DNA of 64,000 nucleotides from a bacterium (lineage in GTDB: Bacteria; Bacteroidota; Bacteroidia; Chitinophagales; Saprospiraceae), in contig JANSXW010000016.1 of assembly GCA_024742755.1 (NCBI GenBank), positions 1 to 64,000 on the forward strand, written 5' to 3'. A program made the translations under genes and the position numbers. Each line of letters starts with the position of its first letter. Positions within the stretch are counted from its first letter, which is position 1. Positions 55,226 through 63,398 of the stretch are shown here, piece by piece. The notes under the pieces are model-generated. The model was not told where the DNA came from. It made no database searches and saw nothing but the letters and a program-made list of their open reading frames with translations.

Positions 55226-55707
55226 TGGATAATAGGGGTTGAATCTTGCCGGACTCGGGCATAATCGCAGAACAGAAGGAGGGCTTCCTGCAAATCTGCC
55301 GGTGTTTGGCCTCCTGCAATAAGCACGTTGATGTATTCAAGCGTACTCACCTGAGCCTCATCAGCAACGGATTGGCCATAAATGATACTATTGCGCAAGC
55401 TGTCCGTTAGCAGCCGGACTTCAGTGCGCAGCAGCAGAAAAGCAGAATCTTGCAGCACTGCCTGCCCGTTAGCCATCAGGCTGTCTTCCCTTACCCGGCA
55501 GTTGACTTTGAAGTCATTGAGTTTTTCCAGTACCTGAGCCTCCCAGCCATCCACCTGAGACCGGAGGCTGTCCAACCGGGCGAGGCTATCCCTTTGCAGG
55601 CTATCAATTGTGGCTTCATTCACGGAGCTGTTTTCAGGCATTTCCGCACAGTTATTGATGCTGAAGCATAGGAAAAGGATAGGTATTTTGGTCAGTAAGG
55701 GTCTCAT
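55222..55707 (-). CDS. Helical lipoprotein, second gene of the coupled cassette
   Basis: A 161-residue protein with a hydrophobic N-terminus ending in SINNC (Cys20), an atypical but acceptable Bacteroidota lipobox. The mature part is helical and rich in Ser, Asp, Leu and Arg (IDSLQRDSLARLDSLRSQ), probably a coiled coil, with two further cysteines. No known family. Its start and stop both overlap neighbours as ATGA, so all three genes are translated in sequence. It would sit on the outer or inner membrane facing the periplasm, next to the helical body of the large protein. Confidence 0.7.
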   Translation of the reverse strand: MRPLLTKIPILFLCFSINNCAEMPENSSVNEATIDSLQRDSLARLDSLRSQVDGWEAQVLEKLNDFKVNCRVREDSLMANGQAVLQDSAFLLLRTEVRLLTDSLRNSIIYGQSVADEAQVSTLEYINVLIAGGQTPADLQEALLLFCDYARVRQDSTPIIQ

Positions 55708-56378
55708 GCGTCTTCCTTTTGGTTCGCTGGGATCTGACTCTCTACATAATCGTTCAGCATTTGGTAGGAGGCTTTGAATTTGGGGACATCCGTAGCGGCC
55801 TTGATCAAGCCAGTCATAAGTTCCATTGTTTTGATTGCATCTTCATCAGCCTGTACCGTATTCTCCCGCAAATGCTTTCGGTATACCGCCAGAAAAGCAG
55901 TGAACGCAGACTCCTGCTCCAGAAATTCCGGATCGGCGGTGGGGTCTTGGTTACCGGCGATGAGGGTGTTTTTGGTCTCCCTCAGTGCCCGGCGGATTTT
56001 GAGCAGCTCGTCGAGCATTTTCTGGTTCCACTGAGAGGGGGCAGCCTGTGCGGCTCTTTCCTGCAAGGGGGTCAGGATCATGTCCCGGATCAACTGTTGC
56101 AGGTTGCTGAAATGGTCCAGAAAGGTATCGGGTGTTTCTTCAGGAGCCAGTTTTAAAGCCACGATAGCCTGTAGGAGTTGGTGCTCGTCGTAGGCAAGTT
56201 CGTCTGCCCAAAGTAAGGCACTGTGCAGATCAACTTCCAAATCTTCGATTTGTTGTTTGGCGTCCGTAGCCGCCTGATCGTTGATGAGCTGATTGTTTTG
56301 GAAGGTCTTCAGGCGGGCCAGACAGGATAGCTGTACGTCCCGGAGTTGGTGGATGAGTGTTTCTTTTTGAGACGGCAT
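55704..56378 (-). CDS. Helical cytoplasmic protein, first gene of the coupled cassette
   Basis: A 224-residue soluble protein without signal or membrane helix. It is nearly all alpha-helical and acidic (for example HQLRDVQLSCLARLKTFQNN and DELLKIRRALRETKNTLIAG). I recognise no family and see no catalytic motif. It is the first gene of a three-gene set joined by two ATGA overlaps; the SET-domain gene ends 64 nt upstream, so a promoter for the set could lie in that gap. A scaffold or regulator of the two exported partners is the simplest guess. Confidence 0.7.
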   Translation of the reverse strand: MPSQKETLIHQLRDVQLSCLARLKTFQNNQLINDQAATDAKQQIEDLEVDLHSALLWADELAYDEHQLLQAIVALKLAPEETPDTFLDHFSNLQQLIRDMILTPLQERAAQAAPSQWNQKMLDELLKIRRALRETKNTLIAGNQDPTADPEFLEQESAFTAFLAVYRKHLRENTVQADEDAIKTMELMTGLIKAATDVPKFKASYQMLNDYVESQIPANQKEDA

Positions 56379-56442
56379 GGGGTTAGGTTTGATGACTGTA
56401 AGTCCATTACCAATACCGAAAAATAGTCATTTTTCTGAAATT

Positions 56443-56847
56443 CTAATCGTTTAGCCGTCGTGCCATAAACCAGACCTCTTCCTCATCGCCGGGGTGGCCG
56501 TTGTAGTTGACGGTGATTTCCTCTCCTGCTTTCAGGTCGCGGAGCGCCATGAAGTGCAGGGCTTTACCCTCAAAATCGGGCAGGTAGAAGGCATTGGGGC
56601 GGTAGCTGTGGTTGTACAGTGAGCCGTAGCCCAGGGCAATGGCACAGGCCTCTTCCTGCTGCCCCCAGATGAAGTAGTAATCGTACAGCCCCGTTTCGTC
56701 CAGGTATTTCAGGTGCGCCTTTGGCATGACGATGACCGGGCAGATTTCCAGCAAAGCGCCTTCGGGTACATCGGCTGCGGTGAAAACGCCCCGCCCGCCC
56801 AGGTCGCTGTTGGCGAAGTATATGGATGGAATTCTTTGCATGAACAT
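56443..56847 (-). CDS. SET-domain protein
   Basis: A 134-residue compact SET domain. GGRGVFTAADVPEGALLEICPVI opens the fold; YNHSYRPNAFY is the NHSxxPN-type SAM-binding knot; GEEITVNYNG is the catalytic end with the Tyr. There is no cysteine-rich post-SET part. Bacterial SET proteins methylate lysines on histone-like or ribosomal proteins, but the substrate here is unknown. The ATG at 56847 shares a base with the TAA stop of the preceding gene (TAATG), implying translational coupling. Met29 (56841) is an alternative start. Confidence 0.85.
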   Translation of the reverse strand: MFMQRIPSIYFANSDLGGRGVFTAADVPEGALLEICPVIVMPKAHLKYLDETGLYDYYFIWGQQEEACAIALGYGSLYNHSYRPNAFYLPDFEGKALHFMALRDLKAGEEITVNYNGHPGDEEEVWFMARRLND

Positions 56848-58019
56848 TAAAAGATTAAGACGCCTATCTGAATGATGATATAGATAAGCATCCCAAACAT
56901 ACCTAAATTCCCGGTTATCCACCATAGGAGGTAAGCCCGGTGTTGCTCCCGTTGGTGTATCAGGAGATTGAAGGCAGCGGTAAGCGGCAGCAAGATACGG
57001 GTATAGCCGGCCTGTTCAAACCAGATGGGCGCTCCCAGCAGGCAGAACAACAGGGCAAACCCGATGCCAAAAAGCCAGTATTTGTCCCTTAGGCTGTACC
57101 GGACGAAGAAGTAAGCCGCCTGCACCAGGAAGGAAACCGGCGCCAGAAGCTCGAAAAGAGCTTGACTGAAGGCATCCAGCCTTGGTTGGCCTGCACTGAT
57201 AATGACCTGCAAATGAAGGGCGGCTGCCCCGAATTTTGCCAGGAGTGCTTCAAAGGGCAACAACAGTTTAGTGGCGATCTGACTTTGGGGCAACCCTCCG
57301 AGTTGAATTGCGTAAATGTACCAGCATATGGGAATGAGCCCGATGATCAAAGCCGTTCTAAGTAGCCGGGCATAAGGGGCCTGGTACATCCACAGAACAG
57401 CCGGGGCGCTCAATGCAGCCGTCTCCTTTGTGAGTATGGCAAAGGCAAAAAGCAAAGCTGCTCCAGCCCAACTCATAGAGAGCAGAACAGGCAAAAGGGA
57501 AAAAAACAAAGCAGGCAGGTCGATCAGAGCCCGGTCAATAGAAATCAGTGCCCCGGAGGAGAGCAAAATGGCGGCAACCATCAATTTAGTCCTGAGCCTG
57601 TGCAGGTCAAAACGGCGCACAAGCAAAGCCAGCAGCCCCAGCCAGAAAGCGAAGTTGAGCAGTGCATAGACCTGTAGTATCCACCGCGGTTGGCCAAGCC
57701 CGAGGGTGTAGGCTATGACCGAAAGCCCGATCCGTTTACTTCGCCAAAAACCAGCATCAATAGAACGTCTCATTCCGGGATGTTGCAGGGAAGGGTCGAT
57801 AGCCATTTGAGCATAAAACTGCCCGTCGTATCCTAACGCACTAGTTGCTGGTGGAGCAATGGATTGAACTTCAGGAAGTTGTTGCGGTTCAAACCTTTCG
57901 CCGAAGTAAATCATGGAAAGGAAGCCGTTTCCCGCCTCGTAGCTGCTCCAGGCCAGAAATAACACTGGAGAGGCCAGGAGGATGAGAAAGGCAACCGTTG
58001 ACCATCTTCGGTTGTGCAT
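56847..58019 (-). CDS. Polytopic membrane protein, GT-C glycosyltransferase-like
   Basis: A 390-residue integral membrane protein with roughly ten hydrophobic helices. The first periplasmic loop carries GYDGQFYAQMAIDP and then FWRSKRIGLSVIAYTLGLG, a pattern I know from GT-C-like proteins that form cell-surface glycopolymers (AZOBR_p60025 type). An acidic residue in that loop would be the catalytic base. It probably transfers a sugar from a polyprenyl donor on the periplasmic side. The gene follows the VOC gene after 7 nt and overlaps the SET gene by one base. Confidence 0.68.
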   Translation of the reverse strand: MHNRRWSTVAFLILLASPVLFLAWSSYEAGNGFLSMIYFGERFEPQQLPEVQSIAPPATSALGYDGQFYAQMAIDPSLQHPGMRRSIDAGFWRSKRIGLSVIAYTLGLGQPRWILQVYALLNFAFWLGLLALLVRRFDLHRLRTKLMVAAILLSSGALISIDRALIDLPALFFSLLPVLLSMSWAGAALLFAFAILTKETAALSAPAVLWMYQAPYARLLRTALIIGLIPICWYIYAIQLGGLPQSQIATKLLLPFEALLAKFGAAALHLQVIISAGQPRLDAFSQALFELLAPVSFLVQAAYFFVRYSLRDKYWLFGIGFALLFCLLGAPIWFEQAGYTRILLPLTAAFNLLIHQREQHRAYLLWWITGNLGMFGMLIYIIIQIGVLIF

Positions 58020-58026
58020 GGGGAGG

Positions 58027-59088
58027 TTATTCCGAAACCCGTGACAACCCCATAGCTTTGATGATCCAGCGGGGGAGGGGCTTGGTAGGTTTGCGTTTCT
58101 TGAGATTGAGGTACCAGCCGAGTTTTTTCATGACCGGCACTTTATGGGTTTCCACAAACTCGATCAGGGTGCCATTAGGGTCTTCGATGTAACTGAACCG
58201 CCCGGCAGCTTCTCCCATATCAAAACTATTGCTGCTGTCAACCGTGAAGGGGAAGCCCGCTTCTGCACAACGGATTTTCAGGTCCTCCATGTTGCGCACA
58301 TCAAAACAGAGGTGGATGAAGCCCAGATCGCCCCAAAGCCGCTCATCGAATATTTTCCGGGGTTCATGCCCGCCCTTGAGCTGTACCAGTTCCAGCTCAC
58401 TACGGCCAAACAAGGGAGCAAATGCGCCCGCCCGTTCAGCTTTGTGCCTTAGCAAAACCCGGCGCATAGGGTGCTTGCCACCGGGTACCTGCTCCAGGCT
58501 GCTGAAGATGCCCTCTTCGTCAGCCACCACTTCGTCATAACCCAGGACATCCCGGTAGAGCTTTAACGCGGCATCAATATCAGAAACGCCAATTATGGCA
58601 CCGTAAATACCGCCTGTGAGTTGTTTGCGGTTCTGAAACCAGTCGGTAGCTTCCACAATCTGAAAGACATTGCCATAGGGGTCCTGAGCAAAGAAGTTGA
58701 GCGGCCCCTGCCCGACACGATGCACGCCGGATAAGCATTTTACGCCTTTGGCCTGATAGTAGTCATAGGCTTTGCGCGCATCAGGCGTTTTGATTTTTGC
58801 GGCGAAGATACCGTAGTCGCCCAGCTGAATATCAAAAGTGGAAGGCTGAGGCTCCCGGCAGGTGTACTGCCAGATTTCGAAACCGCCACCGCCCTGCATA
58901 TTCATGGCGAGGATAGCATAGCGGTTGCGGGGTTGCCCGCCGGTGTAGGGAAGCATTAGCCCGGCTTCTGCTTTTTCCGTGAAAACGGGCACATCCGTAC
59001 CAAAGTATTTTCTGTACCACTTCCAGGCTTCGTCGGCGTCTTTTACGCCAACCCCCATTTGCTGAATGCCACTAATAATATAGCTCAT
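58027..59088 (-). CDS. Protein with two VOC (glyoxalase/dioxygenase) domains
   Basis: A 353-residue cytoplasmic protein. The two halves (about 5-145 and 160-320) each have the beta-alpha-beta-beta-beta pattern of the vicinal oxygen chelate fold: GIQQMGVGVKDADEAWKWYR and GAIIGVSDIDAALKLYRDVLGYD. DPYGNVFQIVE and DPNGTLIEFVE close the halves and supply the Glu metal ligands. A basic tail follows. Such proteins isomerise or dioxygenate small substrates; the specific reaction cannot be told. Same strand and close to the GT-C-like gene. Confidence 0.85.
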   Translation of the reverse strand: MSYIISGIQQMGVGVKDADEAWKWYRKYFGTDVPVFTEKAEAGLMLPYTGGQPRNRYAILAMNMQGGGGFEIWQYTCREPQPSTFDIQLGDYGIFAAKIKTPDARKAYDYYQAKGVKCLSGVHRVGQGPLNFFAQDPYGNVFQIVEATDWFQNRKQLTGGIYGAIIGVSDIDAALKLYRDVLGYDEVVADEEGIFSSLEQVPGGKHPMRRVLLRHKAERAGAFAPLFGRSELELVQLKGGHEPRKIFDERLWGDLGFIHLCFDVRNMEDLKIRCAEAGFPFTVDSSNSFDMGEAAGRFSYIEDPNGTLIEFVETHKVPVMKKLGWYLNLKKRKPTKPLPRWIIKAMGLSRVSE

Positions 59089-59197
59089 GTCTATCCTTGA
59101 TCGTTCTTGTTATCCGATAAATGCTTTGGCCGGGGCTGGAAAAGAATGACGAAATTAAGTCAAAAATTCTGAACCCGGGTGATCAGGCAGTCATTTT

Positions 59198-60070
59198 TTA
59201 CAGGCGGTCCAGCATGAGCTTCAGGTCATCCTGCCAGTGGGGGACGGCGAGCCCAAATGCCGATTTGAATTTGGCTTTGTTCAGCAGGCTGAAGGGGGGG
59301 CGCTGTGCGGGCGTAGGGAAATCTTTGGATTCGATAGGAAGGATCTCACAGCCGAGCCCTTTGGCATCAATTGCTGCTTTCGCAAAATCGTACCAGCTGC
59401 AGACGCCTTCGTTGCTGTAGTGGTAGATGCCGTGCCATTTTTCCCGGCTTACCGTGCCCATGCGGTGCAGTTGGATGACCTTGAGCATCGCATCGGCCAG
59501 GCTGCGGGCGTAGGTGGGGCTGCCAATTTGGTCAAACACCACCGTCAGCCGGTCGCGCTCCCCGCCGAGGCGGAGCATAGTCTTGACAAAGTTGTGCCCG
59601 AAGGTGGAGTACACCCAGGACGTGCGCACAATCAGGCTGTGGTCGTGGGCTGCCAGGGCTGCTTTTTCCCCTTCCAGCTTGGTTTGGGCGTAGACGCCTT
59701 TGGGCTCGGTGGGGTCGTCTTCGCACAGCGGGCGGTTTAGCCCGTTGTGGTAAACGTAGTCGGTGGAGAAGTGGATAAAGGGGGCACTATGCTTATGGCA
59801 CTGCGTGGCCAGGTGCTGCACGGCGGTGACATTGACGGCTTTCGCCAAATCAGTTTCCGTTTCGGCTTTGTCTACGGCTGTATAGGCGGCGCAGTTGATA
59901 CAGTAATCGGGCTGCTGCTCGTTGAAGAATTTTTCGACCGCATCACCATCGGTAATGTCCAGCAAGGACCGGTTGGTAAAGATAAATTGTACATCGGAGC
60001 GCTGTGCGGCCAGTACCTGCAGTTCGCGCCCGACCTGTCCGTTGGCGCCGGTGACGAGTATTTTTGCCAT
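59198..60070 (-). CDS. rfbD: dTDP-4-dehydrorhamnose reductase
   Basis: A 290-residue short-chain dehydrogenase that makes dTDP-L-rhamnose for surface polysaccharide. GANGQVGRELQ is the NADPH-binding Rossmann motif; FSTDYVY and then YAQTKLEGE supply the catalytic Ser/Thr, Tyr and Lys; RTSWVYSTFGHNFVKTML and GSPTYARSLAD are typical RfbD segments. rfbA, rfbB and rfbC are not adjacent, so the pathway is split in this genome. The protein is cytoplasmic. Confidence 0.95.
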   Translation of the reverse strand: MAKILVTGANGQVGRELQVLAAQRSDVQFIFTNRSLLDITDGDAVEKFFNEQQPDYCINCAAYTAVDKAETETDLAKAVNVTAVQHLATQCHKHSAPFIHFSTDYVYHNGLNRPLCEDDPTEPKGVYAQTKLEGEKAALAAHDHSLIVRTSWVYSTFGHNFVKTMLRLGGERDRLTVVFDQIGSPTYARSLADAMLKVIQLHRMGTVSREKWHGIYHYSNEGVCSWYDFAKAAIDAKGLGCEILPIESKDFPTPAQRPPFSLLNKAKFKSAFGLAVPHWQDDLKLMLDRL

Positions 60071-60131
60071 GGGGTCGTGCGTATTTGGTTTGAGATGCTA
60101 AAGATAGCGTAAGGTTAGGCAATTTTAGGTA

Positions 60132-60214
60132 AGGAATGCATCACATTCCGTACCTAAAGGCACGGGAAAGCGGTTGGTAAGGAGTGTTTTACCCATATTT
60201 AACCCCTAACGGGG
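60132..60214 (-). repeat. Palindromic element, family 2, copy C
   Basis: Diverged copy of the 87-bp repeat seen at 62656-62742 and 63399-63485, on the opposite strand. It keeps both hairpins: 60201-60216 (loop GTTA on the minus strand) and 60148-60165. Stem bases differ from the other copies but still pair. It lies between rfbD and the membrane-protein gene at 60297. Confidence 0.65.
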
Positions 60215-60296
60215 TTGGAGGAGCAAAGGAAGGCGGACGGCTTAATCCCTTGTTGCATGCCCGGCAAAGTACGAAAATACGCCCGGTGAAGAAAAC

Positions 60297-60794
60297 TTAC
60301 CGGGCAACCGGGCTTAGCGCCTTCCACAAAACCACCACAAATGGCGCTGCAATAGCCATCCAGTAAATGAGCTGAAAGGTGCGGTGCCGGTAGGTGGAAG
60401 GCGCTGCGGGTTGTTGCGCCTGTTCCACAAATACGCCGATGTTGTACAGCAGGTTGGCAATGCCCATGTAAATCAGGTAGATCACGATCAAAAAGAGGAC
60501 CTGCCGGGGCTGTACCTGAAAAGCCTCTCCGGTAAAGGCGGCTACCCGCCACCGCATGAGGGCGTAGTAGACGAGCAGGACTACCGCTCCCGAGGCCAGC
60601 AAGCTTCGGTTGAAGGTGCTGCGGCGGGCTTCCCACCATTCTATGGCTTCAGCGCCTTCGCCGGTGCGGGTCAGGTCTTCATCGAGCGGGCCGCTGCCGT
60701 TGGTGCTTTCGCGCAGGCTGCGCAACAGATAAACCGACAACGGCAGTACGCCGATGATCAGGATGAGGATTAGAAAGAGAAAAAAATTACCCAT
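60297..60794 (-). CDS. Four-helix membrane protein, unknown function
   Basis: A 165-residue inner-membrane protein. Hydrophobic helices lie at about 3-25, 64-82, 98-120 and 138-158. A hydrophilic loop of about 35 residues (STNGSGPLDEDLTR then EAIEWWEARR) sits between helices 1 and 2. I do not recognise a family. It lies between rfbD and a methyltransferase gene on the same strand, with no tight spacing, so context says little. Confidence 0.65.
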   Translation of the reverse strand: MGNFFLFLILILIIGVLPLSVYLLRSLRESTNGSGPLDEDLTRTGEGAEAIEWWEARRSTFNRSLLASGAVVLLVYYALMRWRVAAFTGEAFQVQPRQVLFLIVIYLIYMGIANLLYNIGVFVEQAQQPAAPSTYRHRTFQLIYWMAIAAPFVVVLWKALSPVAR

Positions 60795-60869
60795 GTGTTG
60801 TTAACATCGACGGTTTGTTTTTGATCGCGGGCGGCTAAAAATATTGCCTTGTGCTTTGGCACACATTGG

Positions 60870-61442
60870 TCAGGCCTGTTTTCGGACGGTGCGCATTTCG
60901 TACTTTGTGGCAGAGGTATGATTGGAAGCCTGATCCCTGAACTCGTAAACAAGGCTGGTCTTGTCCACTAATTCCAGCTCTTCAAACCTGGAAAGCACGG
61001 TGTTCAGTATTTCTACTTTTCTTCCCACATCCTGAATACAAATGGTAATATAGGCGGCAGGCTGGGCGGCCTCCAAAATACGTGTTAGTAAACCTACCTC
61101 TTTTGTTCTTTCTTTTGTTCCAAAATGGAACAGGCTGTCCAGGAGTATGTAGTCATACCGATCGAAAGCTGTGTATTCGTAGATATCTGCTACGATGCCG
61201 GTTAAGGGCAGATGCTCGCGGTAAGCCATTTGATTCATCTGTTCAATACCAACGGAAGAATGGTCTATACCCGTTACCTCATACCCCAGGCGTGCTAAAG
61301 GGATAGCATCCCTGCCCTGGCCACACCCTAAATCCAATAGCCTGCCCCGTTGATTTAGCCCGGTGTAAAACGCGATTAACTCCGGGTACGGGGCGCCAAA
61401 GAGATTTTCGGTCTGATAGTACTTGTCGTAGCCCTTGCTCAT
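60870..61442 (-). CDS. Class I SAM-dependent methyltransferase
   Basis: A 190-residue methyltransferase. Motif I is LLDLGCGQGRDAIPLARLG, followed by VTGIDHSS (motif II acidic residue) and ADIYEY; DYILLDSLFHF is motif IV. The small size and layout recall TehB-like enzymes that methylate small molecules or metalloid oxyanions. The substrate is unknown. The start at 61442 lies 20 nt from the 163-bp palindromic element, so transcription from further upstream would pass through the element. Confidence 0.87.
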   Translation of the reverse strand: MSKGYDKYYQTENLFGAPYPELIAFYTGLNQRGRLLDLGCGQGRDAIPLARLGYEVTGIDHSSVGIEQMNQMAYREHLPLTGIVADIYEYTAFDRYDYILLDSLFHFGTKERTKEVGLLTRILEAAQPAAYITICIQDVGRKVEILNTVLSRFEELELVDKTSLVYEFRDQASNHTSATKYEMRTVRKQA

Positions 61443-61461
61443 AAGATTTGTGCTTGTCAGT

Positions 61462-61624
61462 TATACTCCCCTCGGGCACAATAAGTGATTTTTGACTTTT
61501 TCTTTTTGCACCCTGCGGCGTTAAAAATGCTCGCCGTAGCTTAGGCTATGCCTGTGCTTTTTGCCTTGCAGGGCACAAAAATAAAGTCGTCAAAATTTCA
61601 CCTCTCGTGACCGAGGGGAGTATA
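61462..61624 (-). repeat. 163-bp palindromic intergenic element, copy 2
   Basis: Reverse-complement partner of 7683-7845 with identical length. The first and last 27 nt pair with four mismatches (TATACTCCCCTCGG arms). The central hairpin keeps the CTAA loop, but two stem base pairs are swapped relative to copy 1 (compensatory). In its own orientation it begins 4 nt after the pirin gene stop codon. Confidence 0.8.
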
Positions 61625-61628
61625 GCAT

Positions 61629-62510
61629 TTACTTAAGAAAGTCTGGAAACGGAATGTAGGTATCATCCCCAGGGACTTCAGGGAATGCCTTGTTTGTCCA
61701 GTCTTCTTTGGCCTGCTTCAGACGTTCCTTGCTGTGCGAAACAAAGTTCCACATTAAGAATCGCTCCTCAGGCAACGGATCGCCTCCAAAAAGCAGGATT
61801 TGCGAGTTGGCGTCAAGGCATATTTCACATTCCTCATCCGTTTTGCTGATCAGCATTTGGCCCGCCTCCACCTTTTGCCCTTGGCTGGTGATCGAGCCTT
61901 TTACGATAACAAATGCGACTTCGCCCTTGAGGTGCCCGCTCAGGTCCAGTGTCGTTTCTTCTTCCGTGAAAATATCCACCATGAAAAGGGGGGAGTAGCC
62001 CTGCAGTGGAGCCGATTGGCCAAAAGCCTGTCCGGCTACCAGCTTGATGTGCAGCGGGCCCTGCGTCCAGGAAGGGATATCTGTGCTTGGGTAATAATCA
62101 AACCGGGGCATCATTTCTTCCTGTGCTTTGGGCAAGGCTACCCAGATTTGATAGCCGTGCAGGGTGGACCTCTTCCCGTCCCGCTGATCCTGCGGGGTCC
62201 TTTCGGTGTGCGTCACGCCCTTGCCCGAAGTCATGAACCCTACATCTCCCGGCCGGATGACCTGCACACTCCCTATGCTATCCCGGTGTTCAATTTCTCC
62301 TTCAAAAAGATAGGTGAGCGTGCTTAGCCCAATATGTGGATGCTGGTCCACATCCACATAATTGCCATCGCCAATCCGGGCAGGGCCCATATGGTCAATG
62401 AACGTAAAGGGCCCTACCTGCCGTTTCTTGCGGAAGGGCAACAGCCGGCCGACCATGAAGTTTCCAAGGTCTTTCTGGCGTTCGTCTACGATGAGTTTGT
62501 TGTTGGCCAT
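61629..62510 (-). CDS. Pirin family protein
   Basis: A 293-residue bicupin. The N-terminal cupin metal site is intact: His57 and His59 (DQHPHIGLST), His101 and Glu103 (KGVTHTE), the same set as in human pirin. GPFTFIDHMGP and FLMWNFVSHS near the end are family signatures. Bacterial pirins have quercetin dioxygenase activity or modulate metabolic enzymes; the role here is unknown. It is cytoplasmic. The stop is directly followed by the 163-bp palindromic element. Confidence 0.93.
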   Translation of the reverse strand: MANNKLIVDERQKDLGNFMVGRLLPFRKKRQVGPFTFIDHMGPARIGDGNYVDVDQHPHIGLSTLTYLFEGEIEHRDSIGSVQVIRPGDVGFMTSGKGVTHTERTPQDQRDGKRSTLHGYQIWVALPKAQEEMMPRFDYYPSTDIPSWTQGPLHIKLVAGQAFGQSAPLQGYSPLFMVDIFTEEETTLDLSGHLKGEVAFVIVKGSITSQGQKVEAGQMLISKTDEECEICLDANSQILLFGGDPLPEERFLMWNFVSHSKERLKQAKEDWTNKAFPEVPGDDTYIPFPDFLK

Positions 62511-62848
62511 GGCTTGTGTCTCTTTAGCGGTTTCATTTGCACTGCAGCACTGTAATCCTTCCGAAGCCGAGCCTTCAAAAGAAGGGAAAAAGCAGTGTGC
62601 GCTTTCATAAGCTCATAAAGCTAAATGGTAAAAATAGGAAACGCAAACTAAATGCATGAAGTCCCGTTAGGGACGGTATGTGGGTAACCTTAACCTGGTG
62701 TAGGCCCCCCGTGCCATAGGTGCGGAATGTGCTTCATTCCAATGGTTTGAAGGTTTTACAGCTACAGGCTTAACTTTCATAAAAGAGGCTTTAGCACGAT
62801 ATAGGATAGATTGAGCTTTGGATACTCCCCTCCCGAACAGGTGTGTTG
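62511..62848. other. Gap with a family 2 repeat
   Basis: Carries the repeat at 62656-62742. At 62823-62833 the 11-mer ATACTCCCCTC equals the tip of the arm of 163-bp copy 2, perhaps a solo end, though it is short. No gene. Confidence 0.45.
62656..62742 (+). repeat. 87-bp palindromic element, family 2, copy A
   Basis: Two hairpins: GTCCCGTTAGGGAC at 62661-62674 and CCGTGCCATAGGTGCGG at 62709-62725. The ends ATGAAG and CTTCAT also pair. Nearly identical in sequence and equal in length to copy B at 63399-63485, in the same orientation. Confidence 0.8.
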
Positions 62849-63226
62849 TCACCGCACCAGCATAATTTCACCTTTAATCTGATGCCTATGGCCATTTTCG
62901 TACTCCAGAGTGGCCTGCCAGGCGTAGATGCCCAAGGCCGCTGCTTCGTTTTGAACCCTGCCATTCCAGCCTACATCCGGAGCATTGGTTAGGGTATGCT
63001 CACGGCTAAAGACCAGGCTGCCCCATCGGTCGAAAATATACTCGTCACGAAATGGTTTGGGCGAACATGTGCTGACATCCACAGGATCGTCATTAGCTAA
63101 ACCACGACGACTGAGTAAATGCTGACCTGTTGGAGGTTTGGCTCGCCCAAACCAAAGCAGCGTCAGTACAGTAAAGGTTTTGAGCGCTATAACAACATAA
63201 AGCAACGGCACATCTTTTATTTTCAA
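62849..63226 (-). pseudogene. Fragment of a gliding-motility/T9SS-type C-terminal (CHU_C) gene
   Basis: The last 68 codons (62849-63053) read DEYIFDRWGSLVFS, a tryptophan-centred GWNG segment, GIYAWQATLEYENG and a KGEIMLVR end, the second half of the gliding-motility-associated C-terminal domain that routes proteins to T9SS. The expected first half (PNAFTPNGDGxND type) and everything before it are missing. The frame instead runs into the palindromic element at 63054-63154 and then unrelated sequence with a chance ATG at 63226. It is most likely the stump of a large lost surface-protein gene. Confidence 0.65.
63054..63154 (-). repeat. About 101-bp palindromic element, family 3, copy 2
   Basis: The ends are perfect 12-bp inverted repeats (TGGTTTGGGCGA with TCGCCCAAACCA). 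Related to 35083-35192. It sits exactly at the break in the T9SS-domain gene fragment. Confidence 0.6.
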
Positions 63227-63290
63227 CCTTCCTTAAATTAACAGCCTGATCGCCTCACTATTTAGTGCTTTGTGAAATGGTTGGCAGGTA

Positions 63291-63362
63291 GTCCGGCGGC
63301 GACTTTGGAGTCGCGGCCGGACAGGGCAACTCCGGCGGCGATTCCACAATCGCCGCCGGAGT
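63291..63362. repeat. Two tandem GC-rich hairpins of the same design
   Basis: Hairpin 1: 63291-63304 pairs with 63309-63322 (one mismatch, loop TTGG). Hairpin 2: 63329-63343 pairs with 63348-63362 perfectly (loop CCAC). Both arms share CCGGCGGCGA. Six bases separate the two. No T-run follows, so they are not plain terminators. Confidence 0.8.
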
Positions 63363-63398
63363 CTCCCCCGGAAAAGAAGAAAAAAACTGACCAATTGG

